NCBI GenBank assembly: GCA_036266995.1
Contig: DATAWX010000003.1
Location: 1 to 57,101 of the forward strand
Source: GCA-003244245 sp036266995
GTDB taxonomy: Bacteria > Actinomycetota > Actinomycetes > Mycobacteriales > Pseudonocardiaceae
Direction of reading: 5' to 3'
Length of the DNA: 57,101 nt
Shown: positions 1 to 7,904 of the stretch, piece after piece
Numbering within the stretch: the first letter of the stretch is position 1
Layout: each line of letters opens with the position of its first letter
Program-made: the position numbers and the translations under genes
Notes under the pieces: model-generated
Told to the model about the DNA's origin: nothing
Databases searched by the model: none
The model's input: only the letters and a program-made list of their open reading frames with translations

Positions 1-475
1 CCGTACGATTCGAGGATGGGAGGGTCACCCGAAGACTCTGTCGGGCTGCTGCGGCGCGACGCAGCAGCCCGGGCCGCCTGGCCCGGACGGCATATGGTCG
101 ATCGGCGTGCCGTGTCGGCATACCGCCACCGGCTGACCGAACTTGAAGAAGATCTCAGCGAAGCCGAGTCATGGGCGGACCAGGCCCCGCGCAGCGATGC
201 GAAAAACAGAGCGCGACGCGTTGCTTGACCAGCTCATGACCGCGACGGGACTCCACGGGCGGCAGCGACGGACCAGTTCGGCCGGTGAGCGGGCACGCGT
301 CGCGGTGCGCAAGGCGGTGGCCGCCGCGATCGACCGCATCGACCAGCTGGATCCAGCGCTCGGCCGGCTGCTCCGCGACACCGTCCGGACTGGCACCGTC
401 TGCCGCTATGACCCCGACCCGACACGACCGGTCCGCTGGCTACTCGACGAGCCGGATCGGGGGAGCACCCGTTAG
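1..475 (+). pseudogene. Frameshifted C-terminal remnant of an AAA/LuxR-type ATPase-regulator
   Basis: Only the tail of a gene is present, cut by the window edge. One frame reads an Arg/Glu-rich segment (AYRHRLTELEEDLSEAESWA) up to about base 195. The homologous text then continues one frame over (TERDALLDQLMTATGL, then GERARVAVRKAVAAAIDRI and LRDTVRTGTVCRYDPDP) to the stop at 475. Removing one A from the five-A run near 200 restores one continuous reading. The ending resembles the C terminus of large actinobacterial ATP-binding transcriptional regulators, which I recognise by pattern only. The region upstream of residue 35 also looks shortened. It could be a sequencing slip rather than true decay. 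Confidence 0.5.
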
Positions 476-529
476 GTTGGCGTCAGGGTGTCGTTTCTGA
501 GGTTTCGAGGGTTTGCGGAGGGCTTCCTC

Positions 530-1102
530 ATGGTGGCGAGGACGGGGCTGAGAATGCGCACACGAGCGCTGCTGATCGGGATTGTACTGGTGGGGCTGGT
601 GTCGGTGGCCGGGTGCGGACCGAGCTCCTCGAGCTCGGCGGCCAGGTCCACCTCGCCCAGCGCGTCCGCGGTGCCTGGCGCGGGGTGTCAGCAGGTGGGC
701 AGCGTGAACTTCGACAAGACGAAGTTCGTGCTGCATGCCGGGCTCGGCTTTGGTGCCTTCCATCACTTCATCTACGCGCCGTACAAGGCGGGCAACCTGC
801 ACGGTTTCGGCGCGCTGGCCAAGGCTGGGCTGGCCGGCCTGTTCACCGTGCACGAGTTGAAGCTGGCCAAGGCGGATGCCGAGTCCTCGCCGACGCTGTG
901 CCACCTAGCCGCCCCGTTCGACAAGGCCAGCGCGGCGATCAGCAACTCGACCAGCCAGATTAAGAGCGGCAAGGCGAGCAGCCAGGACATCGAGGGCCTG
1001 AACAACGACGTCAACGCGGTGCAAAGCGGCGCAAAGGCGGACGGGGTGCCGGCGCCCGACCAGGTCCCCAGCGACTCGCAGCTTGCCTCCGGCGGGAACT
1101 GA
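530..1102 (+). CDS. Putative secreted lipoprotein, conserved hypothetical
   Basis: A 190-aa protein with an N-terminal basic/hydrophobic signal (RTRALLIGIVLVGLVSVAGC) ending in a lipobox, VSVAGC, so it is likely lipid-anchored outside the membrane. A Ser-rich linker follows, then a predicted soluble domain with two Cys and an Ala/Lys-rich helical half (FDKASAAISNSTSQIKSG). The start at 530 is chosen because GGAGGG lies seven bases upstream; an ATG at 554 would still keep the signal peptide, and a start at 488 has no ribosome site. No function is recognised. Confidence 0.75.
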   Translation: MVARTGLRMRTRALLIGIVLVGLVSVAGCGPSSSSSAARSTSPSASAVPGAGCQQVGSVNFDKTKFVLHAGLGFGAFHHFIYAPYKAGNLHGFGALAKAGLAGLFTVHELKLAKADAESSPTLCHLAAPFDKASAAISNSTSQIKSGKASSQDIEGLNNDVNAVQSGAKADGVPAPDQVPSDSQLASGGN

Positions 1103-1117
1103 CGCACAGCTCGACGA

Positions 1118-1417
1118 TCACACCGTCGGCGCCTCCGTCCCCTCGACGGCGATCATCCGACCCCGGGACGTCCGCAGCCGGAGGGGGAGCGCTTCTTGGT
1201 AGTCGTCGGAGTGGTACCAGATCCGAGCGGCCTCCAGGCTTTCGAATTCGATGACGACCATCCGCCCCGACCACTCCCCTTCGAAGGTCTCGGTCTGCCC
1301 GCCACGGGCGACGAACCGGCCGCCGTGGCGGGCGACGCTGGCCGCCGCCAGCGGGCGGTACTCCTCGTACCCGGCGGGGTCGTCGACCTTGACCTCGACG
1401 ATGACGTAGGCGCTCAT
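1118..1417 (-). CDS. DUF1330 family protein
   Basis: A 99-aa protein of the small dimeric alpha-beta barrel DUF1330 group. Visible family signs are the opening AYVIVEVKVDDPAGYEEYR, the GGRFVARGG turn in the middle, the strand MVVIEFESLEAARIWYHS, and DDYQEALPLR near the end. Members are cytoplasmic with no assigned reaction. The start at 1417 gives the canonical N terminus; AAGGAG lies about 11 bases upstream. The longer reading to 1468 adds an uncharacteristic Arg/Pro-rich leader and is unlikely. It stands alone between two unrelated genes. Confidence 0.85.
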   Translation of the reverse strand: MSAYVIVEVKVDDPAGYEEYRPLAAASVARHGGRFVARGGQTETFEGEWSGRMVVIEFESLEAARIWYHSDDYQEALPLRLRTSRGRMIAVEGTEAPTV

Positions 1418-1702
1418 CTCCAGTGCGCTCCTTGGGTTTGTCTTGGGGCTTTGTCGTGGGGTGCGCATGCGTCAAGCCGAGTCAGTGCTGCGGATGAACT
1501 GGGGACATCGTGTCAGAGAACGGACCGGTGGTCGGGTAATACGCCGGCACAGGGTCCGATTACCACGTTGTCTTCCTCCGCTCATCTGATCCCCTGAGCT
1601 GGGGGAGGTGCGGGGACCGGAGTGCTTCAACGCGGCATCCGGTCCCCCGTGGCGGCTCGGTCCGGCTTCCCCTCCTCGGGCCGGGCCGCCACCCTCAGGG
1701 GC

Positions 1703-2323
1703 CTACTCGAACCGGGACGGGTCGCCGGCGCCCCGGCGCACGATCTCGGGTTCGGACCCGCATAAGTCGATCACGGTGGTCGGCTCGGTGCCACAGTCGC
1801 CCGAGTCGACCACCGCGTCGACCGCGTGGTCGAGCTGCTCCTTGATCTCCCAACCGTGGGTCAGCGGTTCGGGCTCGTCCGGGAGCAACAGCGTGGATGA
1901 CAGCAGCGGCTCGTTCAGCTCGGCGAGCAGCGCTTGTGCCACGGCGTGGCGCGGGATCCGTACCCCGACAGTCTTCTTGTTCGGGCGCAGCAGCCGGCGC
2001 GGGACCTCCTTGGTCGCGGGCAGGATGAACGTGTAGCTGCCCGGGGTGGACGCCTTGATCAGCCGGAACACCGTGTTGTTGATGTAGACGAACTGGCCGA
2101 GCTGGGCGAAGTCCCGGCACACCAGGGTGAAGTGATGCTTGTCGTCGAGGTGGCGGATCTCTCGGATCCGGTGCAGGCCCTCGGAGTTGCCGAGCTGGCA
2201 ACCGAGGGCGAAGCAGGAGTCCGTGGGATAGGCGATGAGCCCACCGCCGCGGACCAGTTCGACCACCTGGCTGATCGCCCGCCGTTGCGGGTCGACCGGA
2301 TGCACATCGAAGTACCGCGCCAT
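1703..2323 (-). CDS. YciO/YrdC/Sua5-family protein
   Basis: A 206-aa protein of the YrdC/Sua5 fold that binds double-stranded RNA and nucleotides. Sua5/TsaC members make threonylcarbamoyl-AMP for tRNA t6A. This one looks like the YciO branch, whose role is less clear: it starts RYFDVHPVDPQRRAISQ, followed by GGGLIAYPTDSCFALGC and KHHFTLVCRDFAQL, and lacks the extra Sua5 domain. The later TFILPATKEVPRRL and KTVGVRIPRH motifs complete the substrate cleft. Full length for YciO. It runs against no operon partner; the next gene on this strand is 23 bases downstream of nothing obvious. Confidence 0.85.
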   Translation of the reverse strand: MARYFDVHPVDPQRRAISQVVELVRGGGLIAYPTDSCFALGCQLGNSEGLHRIREIRHLDDKHHFTLVCRDFAQLGQFVYINNTVFRLIKASTPGSYTFILPATKEVPRRLLRPNKKTVGVRIPRHAVAQALLAELNEPLLSSTLLLPDEPEPLTHGWEIKEQLDHAVDAVVDSGDCGTEPTTVIDLCGSEPEIVRRGAGDPSRFE

Positions 2324-2346
2324 GCGGGGAGCTTAGGGCGCCACGC

Positions 2347-3285
2347 TCATCTCAGTGCTGGCAGCGCCATCTGACCCTGCGCGTTGCGGTCGAACGCGGA
2401 GCCAGTGGCCTGGTCGTTCCACCTGCCTACCGCTGTGGTGGCCTCCGTGCTCTGTTTGTTCGTCACCGTTCGTGGCTGCTCGGTGAGCTTGAGGTCGGCG
2501 TCGACGGTGAAGCCCCACGTGACGACCACGTACACCTTGCCGACGTCCGCCCCGGAGCGGCAGACCACCATGGTCTCGAACTGCCACGTGGTGTTGGGCT
2601 GGTTCCAGCTCGAGCAGTCGGACATCGTGGCCGGTGTGGCCGGAGCGGACTTCTTCCAGGTGGTCAGCTGGGTGCTGCCCGTCCCGTCGTCCTTCATCCC
2701 GTACCAGCCTTGCTTCTTGCCACTACATCGGTCCACGCTCGTCGCCGACGGTGTCTGGCGCTTCTGGTTCGCCTGATCGGGATCGGTGTTGGAGCCGCCG
2801 GCGGTCTCGACGAGGCGGACCGTCTGGATAAACGCGATCTCGTCGGCGTCGACGACGGCGGTGTCGGGCGTGAACACAATGTTGATCCTGTAGGAGTACC
2901 AGGTGCCGGTGGCCTCGTCGCCATCGATCCTCTCGCCGACCTTGGTTTCGAGCTTGCCGAACGCGGCGCCAGCCGTGATCTTTCCCGCCGGGACGCCCTT
3001 GCCCTGCAGCTCGACGACGATCGCGATCTGGAGCACGCGGCCGACACCGCCGAGCGCGGAGCGTGCGCGGGCCACGGCATCCTGGAGTAGGCGCAGCTCG
3101 TCGATGGTGAGGGGCGCCAGCTTCGCCGCCGGCACGGCCAGCTTCGCGAGCGACGTCGCCGCTGTGGCCCAGTCGCCCGACTTGACCGCGTCGTCGAAGG
3201 CGTTGTCGGGGCTGACGACCGGTCGCGGCGGCAGCGCCCGCGATTGCGCACGCTGAGCATCCTGGATCCGGGGGGGCGCGCGCAC
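2347..3285 (-). CDS. Conserved hypothetical protein, possibly contractile-injection-system associated
   Basis: A 312-aa protein without signal peptide or membrane segment. The first 100 residues are helical and Ala-rich. The second half is beta-rich and Trp/Gly-rich (TGTWYSYRINIVFTPD, DADEIAFIQTVRLVE, GKKQGWYGMKDDG, SWNQPNTTWQFETMVV, VYVVVTWGFTVD). I have seen this second half style in proteins encoded near extracellular contractile injection systems, often behind a DUF4157 metalloprotease-like domain, which is absent here; that link is from memory and uncertain. Start is GTG at 3285 with AGGA seven bases upstream. It may be a domain left over from a longer gene. No injection-system genes are in the window. 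Confidence 0.55.
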   Translation of the reverse strand: MRAPPRIQDAQRAQSRALPPRPVVSPDNAFDDAVKSGDWATAATSLAKLAVPAAKLAPLTIDELRLLQDAVARARSALGGVGRVLQIAIVVELQGKGVPAGKITAGAAFGKLETKVGERIDGDEATGTWYSYRINIVFTPDTAVVDADEIAFIQTVRLVETAGGSNTDPDQANQKRQTPSATSVDRCSGKKQGWYGMKDDGTGSTQLTTWKKSAPATPATMSDCSSWNQPNTTWQFETMVVCRSGADVGKVYVVVTWGFTVDADLKLTEQPRTVTNKQSTEATTAVGRWNDQATGSAFDRNAQGQMALPALR

Positions 3286-3373
3286 ATCTTGATCCTGCCA
3301 ACTTCGCGATGTTCTGTGGAGTGTCCTTTCGGGCAGCGAAACGTGCAGACGGGCGTCGTCTCAGCGGTAGGTT

Positions 3374-3391
3374 CTAGGTCGTCTGACCTAG
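3374..3391. promoter_or_regulatory. Perfect palindrome upstream of the 2347-3285 gene
   Basis: CTAGGTC-GTCT-GACCTAG is a perfect 7-bp inverted repeat 90 bases upstream of the GTG start at 3285. It is a plausible operator for that gene; no regulator is assigned. Confidence 0.35.
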
Positions 3392-3413
3392 GCAGGATCG
3401 TCGGTCCCGCTAT

Positions 3414-3477
3414 GTGATCACGATTTGTGTGCCTTAGGTGACAAAATTTGTCGTTTGCGGCACACAAACCGTGATCT
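3414..3477. repeat. Intergenic palindromic repeat family B, copy 1
   Basis: About 64 bp built as three nested inverted repeats: outer GTGATCACG/CGTGATC, middle GTGTGCC/GGCACAC and inner GACAAA/TTTGTC, separated by short internal loops. A second copy in the same orientation lies at 6865-6929. Spurious reading frames through it start with a shared CAAND(K/N)FC peptide. It may be a small non-autonomous element, a protein-binding palindrome or a terminator. Confidence 0.75.
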
Positions 3478-3613
3478 GTGAGCATGACAGCGTGCCGTGG
3501 GAGGCACTCCCCGGGAACATGGTTGTCGACGACGCCGGGGAATGGCGGCTCAACACAGCCCCCGAACGCTTGGCCGCGAGCTACACAATGCAGGCCATCA
3601 AGCGCTAGCCACG

Positions 3614-3679
3614 CGTCGTGAACTCGACAGCGCGGACCTTTTCGCCGGGCAGAATGTCGGCCTTGTCGAGTTCACGACG
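3614..3679. repeat. Intergenic palindromic repeat family A, copy 1
   Basis: A 66-bp imperfect palindrome with perfect 16-bp outer arms (CGTCGTGAACTCGACA and its complement) and a central ttttcgccgggcag segment. Further copies lie at 20113-20179 and 21574-21637. It sits just upstream of the acetyltransferase gene and creates a false N-terminal extension of it. Confidence 0.85.
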
Positions 3680-3716
3680 GTTGGCCGCGCTCGGCGCAGC
3701 TTGCGATGATGGGGGG

Positions 3717-4229
3717 GTGCGGTCTACGGGCATCGTCGTGCGGGCCGCCACGCCGGCGGACGTCGGGGTGGTCATCGACATGATCCGGGCGCTCGCCGAG
3801 TACGAGAATCTCAGCGAACAGTGCGCCGCCGAGGCGGGGCTGTTGCGAGAGCACATGTTCGGCTCGAGCCCGTCGGTCGAGGTGCTCATCGCGGAGGTCG
3901 ACGGATCCGCTGCGGGATTCGCACTGTTTTTCCAGAGCTACTCGACGTTCCTGACGAGGCCGGGCCTGTGGCTTGAGGATCTGTTCGTCAGGCCCGCGCA
4001 CCGGCGAGGCGGCGTCGGGAACGCGCTGCTGGCCCGCATCGCCCAGGTCGCCACTCACCGGGGTTGCGGACGGGTGGAATGGTCCGTTCTCGATTGGAAT
4101 CAACCGGCCATCGATTTCTATCAACGCGTCGGCGCCCACCTCATGGATGAATGGACCACCTGCCGCGTCGAGGGGACGGCTCTGGCGGCGCTCGCCAGCG
4201 GCGACCTACTCGATCAACCCCACGGCTAG
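3717..4229 (+). CDS. GNAT family N-acetyltransferase, diamine acetyltransferase-like
   Basis: A 170-aa GNAT enzyme that should transfer acetyl from acetyl-CoA to an amine. The family signature is clear: VVRAATPADVGVVIDMIRAL at the N terminus, LFFQSYSTFLTRPGLWLEDL leading into the CoA loop VRPAHRRGGVGNALL (an R-x-x-G-x-G-x variant), then WSVLDWNQPAIDFYQRVGA. The FF-YSTF-RPG-LEDL pattern is that of spermidine/diamine acetyltransferases, so a polyamine-like substrate is inferred. GTG 3717 is chosen because the upstream in-frame sequence is palindromic repeat A. Confidence 0.88.
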   Translation: MRSTGIVVRAATPADVGVVIDMIRALAEYENLSEQCAAEAGLLREHMFGSSPSVEVLIAEVDGSAAGFALFFQSYSTFLTRPGLWLEDLFVRPAHRRGGVGNALLARIAQVATHRGCGRVEWSVLDWNQPAIDFYQRVGAHLMDEWTTCRVEGTALAALASGDLLDQPHG

Positions 4230-4272
4230 CCGGAGGCTAGATCCGCACACGGCCAACGCACTGTGCTCGGAT

Positions 4273-4296
4273 ACGAGTACTCGTGCTTGAGTACTC
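4273..4296. promoter_or_regulatory. Probable PadR operator
   Basis: ACGAGTACTCGT (perfect 12-bp palindrome, 4273-4284) is followed after four bases by GAGTACTC (4289-4296), three bases before the ATG of the padR-like gene. The core GAGTACTC is therefore present twice, spaced 14 bp centre to centre. Autorepression by the adjacent PadR protein is inferred. Confidence 0.6.
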
Positions 4297-4299
4297 TAA

Positions 4300-4860
4300 A
4301 TGAGTAGCGTGAGGTTGTTCATCCTCGGGTCTCTCGTGCGCCGGGGGCCGATGCACGGCCACCAGATCCGTCGGGAGGCCCAGACCGACCGCACCGAGCT
4401 GTGGACCGACATCAAGGTGGGCTCGTTGTACGGCGCATTGAACCGGATGGCAGCCGAGGGCGTCATCGAGGCGGTGCGCACCGAGCGGGCGGGCAACCTG
4501 CCGGCCCGGACCGTTTATGCGATCACCGACGAGGGCCGTCGCGAGCTGTCCGTGCTGCGGGCCGAGGTGTTGCGGGACATCCGGTTGCGTCCCGACCCGG
4601 TCGACCTCGCGCTGCAGTACAGCCAGGACCTCAGCGAGGACGAGGTGCTCGCCGCGTTTGCCGACCGTCGTGCGGCGCTGCAGGTCGAGCTCACGTCCTC
4701 TCGGCATCTGCGAGAGACGGCCGCGCCCTACCTGCGCGGCGCGGAGCCACTGTGTCTAGAGCACCAGCTGATCCGCCTGGAATCAGAGCTGACCTGGCAT
4801 GACACGGTGATCGCGGAACTGCCCAAGCTGCTCTCCGCCGGGCCGACCGGCCCGGAATAG
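4300..4860 (+). CDS. PadR family transcriptional regulator
   Basis: A 186-aa winged-helix repressor. The N-terminal PadR domain is plain: RLFILGSLVRRGPMHGHQI, then DIKVGSLYGALNRMAAEG and ARTVYAITDEGRREL in the wing. The C-terminal helical dimerisation part follows (ALQYSQDLSEDEVLAAFADR). PadR proteins usually control a neighbouring detoxification or oxidoreductase gene; here the next gene, 22 bases downstream, is a broken FAD monooxygenase. The operator overlaps its own start region, so the mRNA is close to leaderless and has no Shine-Dalgarno. Confidence 0.92.
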   Translation: MSSVRLFILGSLVRRGPMHGHQIRREAQTDRTELWTDIKVGSLYGALNRMAAEGVIEAVRTERAGNLPARTVYAITDEGRRELSVLRAEVLRDIRLRPDPVDLALQYSQDLSEDEVLAAFADRRAALQVELTSSRHLRETAAPYLRGAEPLCLEHQLIRLESELTWHDTVIAELPKLLSAGPTGPE

Positions 4861-4882
4861 AACTCTCGTCGAGGAGGCCGCT

Positions 4883-5851
4883 ATGGCCGACACACCCTTG
4901 CGCGTGATCATCATTGGCGCCGGGATTGGGGGCCTGGCCCTCGGCCAGGCCCTCGCCGGTGCCGGCGTCGACGTGCAGATCCACGAACGCAACCACAACG
5001 CCGCCGACTGGCTGCAAGGCTACCGCCTCAACATCAACCCCCACGGCGCCCGCGCGCTGCACCAATGCCTACCGGCGCCGCTGTGGGAGGCATTCGTTGC
5101 CACCTCGGTCGCCCCGCCCGCGGGCATCACATTCCGGACCGAGTGGCTCACCGAGCTGCTGACCCTCCGCCGCGACGACATGATCGGTGGGTCCGCCGAC
5201 CCCGCACGTGGCCAGTACGGAGTCAGCCGGCTTGTGCTGCGAAACTTGTTACTGGCCGGCCTTCACGACGTCGTCCGTTTCGGCGCCACCTTCGAGCGAT
5301 ATACGGTCGGCGACAACGGCCGGATCACGGCGCACTTCACCGACCGGCAGCACCGCCACCGGTGATGTCCTCATCGGCGCCGACGGCGCCAACTCCCGGG
5401 TTCGGGGGCAGTATCTGCCGCGGGCAGGGCGGGTGGAAACAGCTGCGGCGTCGATAGCGGGCCGGCTGCCGCTGACCCCGCAGACCCGGTCCTGGCTCCC
5501 GGAGCACCTGGCCAACGGGATGACCCTGGTGATGCCGCCGCGTTGCGCGACGCCGCCGAGCTGTCGAGCCGGCTCATCGCCGTGCGCGACCGCGTCGATC
5601 TCGTTGCGGCGATCGGCGGCTACGAGGCACGGATGCGCGACTACGGCTACTGCGCCGTGCGCGCCGCGGCCCGGAACACTGAGCGGGCGATCTCGTCCAA
5701 CGTGGTCGCCCGCCGGATGGGCCGGGCGTGGTTCCGGCTGTGCCGTGCCGTACCGGCCCTCAAGCGGCGCAGCTTCGGTCACGAGTGGGACGACAGCCCG
5801 CAGCGACCCGATCTGGTGCGCTCGCAGGTTTCGCCAGCGGGTCAGCCCTGA
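4883..5851 (+). pseudogene. FAD-dependent monooxygenase, frameshifted and internally deleted
   Basis: The gene begins well, with GAGGAGG before the ATG and a Rossmann FAD motif (VIIIGAGIGGLALGQALAGA), and reads to QYGVSRLVLRNLLL. Near 5350 the reading shifts frame to give the second FAD motif (GDVLIGADGANSRVR). Near 5535 it jumps back to the first frame (ALRDAAELSSRLI, then YEARMRDYGYCAVRAA). The stretch normally lying between these, about 80-100 residues with the GDAAH-type motif, is missing. A PadR-controlled aromatic-ring hydroxylase-like enzyme is inferred for the ancestor. Not expected to make active enzyme. Confidence 0.85.
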
Positions 5852-5875
5852 TCTGCGGATAAACTCCGACCGGGG

Positions 5876-6304
5876 TCAGATGGACTCGGCAGTAATGGGC
5901 AGCTCGACGCAGTCCGACTCGCAGCCGTCGCCGGTCGTGGGGGTCTGGGCCGGCGCCGGCCGGTGCAGCACCGCCCGGGTGGGAGCGACGGCGAGCTCAT
6001 CGCCTCGCATCGACCCGACGCCGTCCACGATCAAGGAGTAGTCGCCCGGATCCGCGGGCGGCCACACCAACGTGACCGGCGGGCGAGCTGCGACGTTTGT
6101 CCGCGTCCTGCGGCCCAGGTCTGTCACGAATAGGGTGCCCTTGACCAGGGTGGTGGGCACGGCCACCACGTGCGGCCGCGCATCGTCCCCGATGGTCAAG
6201 AGGTACGCGAAGCGGTATCGCCTCAGAGTCTCCGCCAGCTGCTGCAGCGTTACCTCGATGCTCATCACCGCACGGTACGCGTAAGCCGCCAGGGGACGCG
6301 TCAC
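5876..6304 (-). CDS. PNPOx-fold (pyridoxamine 5'-phosphate oxidase-like) protein
   Basis: A 142-aa split-barrel flavin-binding protein: LAETLRRYRFAYLLTIGDD, ARPHVVAVPTTLVKGTLF, RTRTNVAARPPVTLVWPP and DYSLIVDGVGSM match small F420/FMN-binding PNPOx relatives. The GTG start at 6304 overlaps the stop of the upstream gene in a GTGA arrangement and has GGGAG seven bases upstream, so the two PNPOx genes are translationally coupled. A start at 6265 is possible. The ligand, FMN or F420, cannot be told. The last 30 residues have no family match. Confidence 0.85.
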   Translation of the reverse strand: MTRPLAAYAYRAVMSIEVTLQQLAETLRRYRFAYLLTIGDDARPHVVAVPTTLVKGTLFVTDLGRRTRTNVAARPPVTLVWPPADPGDYSLIVDGVGSMRGDELAVAPTRAVLHRPAPAQTPTTGDGCESDCVELPITAESI

Positions 6305-6819
6305 GCGGGGCTCCCTTGGCGCTCATGGAACGTGAACATCCGGTCGGCCTCGATACGCGCATAGACCGGACCGGAGTCGAGGAACTGTTCCCACTGGGGT
6401 CCATAGCGTGGAACGTAGATGTCGAGCAGGGCCTGCCGGAACTCCGCTTCCGTTTCGCTGTGGATGTCGAGGGGAACGGCGCGACCGTGGACGGTGACCG
6501 CGAGCTCCTCGCCAGGCAGGTGGGTCGCGCTGACCTGCGGTCGATTTCTGATGTGGCGGAAGCGCACCGAATCCGGTGCCGAGCCGAAGTGGAAAGCGCC
6601 ACGAAAGAAGATGCCGTCAACCGGGCCGACGATCGGTCGCCCATCGGCGGTGACGGTCGCCAGGGCCAGCAGGCGCATCCCGGTCAGACGGTCAGCAGCC
6701 TGGTCGGCAGTCAGCCGCCGTTCCGGGGTGATGATGCTGAGCAGGTGCCGCCCGGCGGTCGCGAAGCTGCGGTCGAGCAGGTCTTGCAGGGTGGCCAGGT
6801 CCGCCGGCGTCTCGCGCAC
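6301..6819 (-). CDS. PNPOx-fold protein, first gene of a coupled pair
   Basis: A 172-aa split-barrel protein. A helical N terminus (ADLATLQDLLDRSF, ERRLTADQAADRL) precedes the barrel: RLLALATVTADGRPIVGPVD, AFHFGSAPDSVRFRHIRNRP, VSATHLPGEELAVTVHGRAV, then RYGPQWEQFLDSGPVYARIE. Likely a flavin- or F420-dependent enzyme of unknown substrate. The start is uncertain: GTG 6819 gives a sensible N terminus but no clear ribosome site. Longer frames run into repeat B. It overlaps the second PNPOx gene by four bases. Confidence 0.82.
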   Translation of the reverse strand: MRETPADLATLQDLLDRSFATAGRHLLSIITPERRLTADQAADRLTGMRLLALATVTADGRPIVGPVDGIFFRGAFHFGSAPDSVRFRHIRNRPQVSATHLPGEELAVTVHGRAVPLDIHSETEAEFRQALLDIYVPRYGPQWEQFLDSGPVYARIEADRMFTFHERQGSPA

Positions 6820-6864
6820 CTCAACATTGAACCAGCGGCATGCGCAAGGCGGAGTGGAGCCGGT

Positions 6865-6929
6865 GTGATCACGTTTGGGGTGCCTTAGGCTACAAAAATT
6901 GTCGTTTGCGGCACACAAGCCGTGATCAC
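6865..6929. repeat. Intergenic palindromic repeat family B, copy 2
   Basis: A 65-bp copy of the family seen at 3414-3477, same orientation. The outer arms GTGATCACG/CGTGATCAC are perfect here; the middle arm is GGGTGCC opposite GGCACAC and the inner arm is degraded. It lies between the divergent PNPOx and sigma factor genes. Confidence 0.75.
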
Positions 6930-6998
6930 GCCGGGTTACCGGAGGGCATCGCCAGTTGTGCGTGTCACAAGCCGCGTCCCTCCCGCGTCAACAGCAAC

Positions 6999-7889
6999 GT
7001 GAACGGTGCGGAGGGAGCCACGGAGCCAACGGCCACCCGGGTATTCGCGGATCATCGGGACCTGCTGATGGCGGTGGCCTACCGAGTGCTGGGCCGGGTA
7101 TGTGACGCGGAGGACGTGGTGCAGGAGGCATGGCTGCGCTGGAGCACCGTCCGGAGCGAAGACGTGCACAATCCCCGGGCTTATCTGGTGCGGGTGACCA
7201 CCCGGCTGGCGATCGACCGGCTGCGCCGGGTGCAGGCACGTCGCGAGGACTACATCGGTCCCTGGCTGCCCGAGCCGTTACTCACCACTGGTGATGTCAG
7301 CGACGATGTGGCGCGGGCCGACTCGGTGTCCCTGGCGATGCTGGTGGTGCTGGAGACGCTGTCACCGCTGGAACGGGCGGTGTTCGTGTTGCGAGAGGCG
7401 TTCTCGTTCTCGTACTCCGACATCGCCGAGATCACCGGACGGTCCGAGCCGGCAGTGCGACAGCTGGCCGCGCGAGCGCGTGAGCATGTGGCCGGCAACC
7501 GTCCCCGGTTCGACGCCGATCGTTCGACGCGGCGGCGTGTCACCGAGCAGTTCCTCGCCGCCTGTGCCAGCGGGAACGTGCAGGCCTTGCTCGAGCTACT
7601 CGCTCCGGACGTGACGCTGGTAGGCGACGGCGGCGGTCGGGCCAAGGCCCCGCTGCGGGTCATCAACGGCGCCGGCAAGGTGGCCCGGTTCCTGATCGCT
7701 ATCGCGGCCGACCCGGCCGCGGCGGTCCTGGAGGTCGAGCTGATGGAGGTCAACGGTGGGCCGGCTGTCGTCGCCTCCACCGCTGGTGTGCCGGTGACGA
7801 TGCTCGCGCTCGACCTCGCGGACGGCCTGGTGCAGACGGTGCGCTTGGTGGCCAATCCGGACAAGCTCACCGGGCTCACCCGGCGCTGA
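6999..7889 (+). CDS. ECF41-type RNA polymerase sigma factor with SnoaL-like C-terminal domain
   Basis: A 296-aa sigma factor. Region 2 reads HRDLLMAVAYRVLGRVCDAE, then DVVQEAWLRW; region 4 reads LETLSPLERAVFVLREAFSF, then YSDIAEITGRSEPAVRQLA. The linker carries the ECF41 hallmark WLPEP. A C-terminal SnoaL/NTF2-like domain follows (FLAACASGNVQALLELLAPD, DGGGRAKAPLRVINGAG, VNGGPAVVAS); in this group it replaces a separate anti-sigma factor. GTG 6999 gives the usual length. ECF41 genes normally sit next to a COE-type enzyme; the next gene is a truncated oxidoreductase, so its regulon partner is apparently lost. Confidence 0.9.
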   Translation: MNGAEGATEPTATRVFADHRDLLMAVAYRVLGRVCDAEDVVQEAWLRWSTVRSEDVHNPRAYLVRVTTRLAIDRLRRVQARREDYIGPWLPEPLLTTGDVSDDVARADSVSLAMLVVLETLSPLERAVFVLREAFSFSYSDIAEITGRSEPAVRQLAARAREHVAGNRPRFDADRSTRRRVTEQFLAACASGNVQALLELLAPDVTLVGDGGGRAKAPLRVINGAGKVARFLIAIAADPAAAVLEVELMEVNGGPAVVASTAGVPVTMLALDLADGLVQTVRLVANPDKLTGLTRR

Positions 7890-7904
7890 GCACCGGCACA
7901 TGTC

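Noticed and set aside
3497..3709. Short ORF encoding MNSTARTF-like peptide extensions
   Set aside because: The sequence is the arm of palindromic repeat A; similar false peptides appear at each copy.
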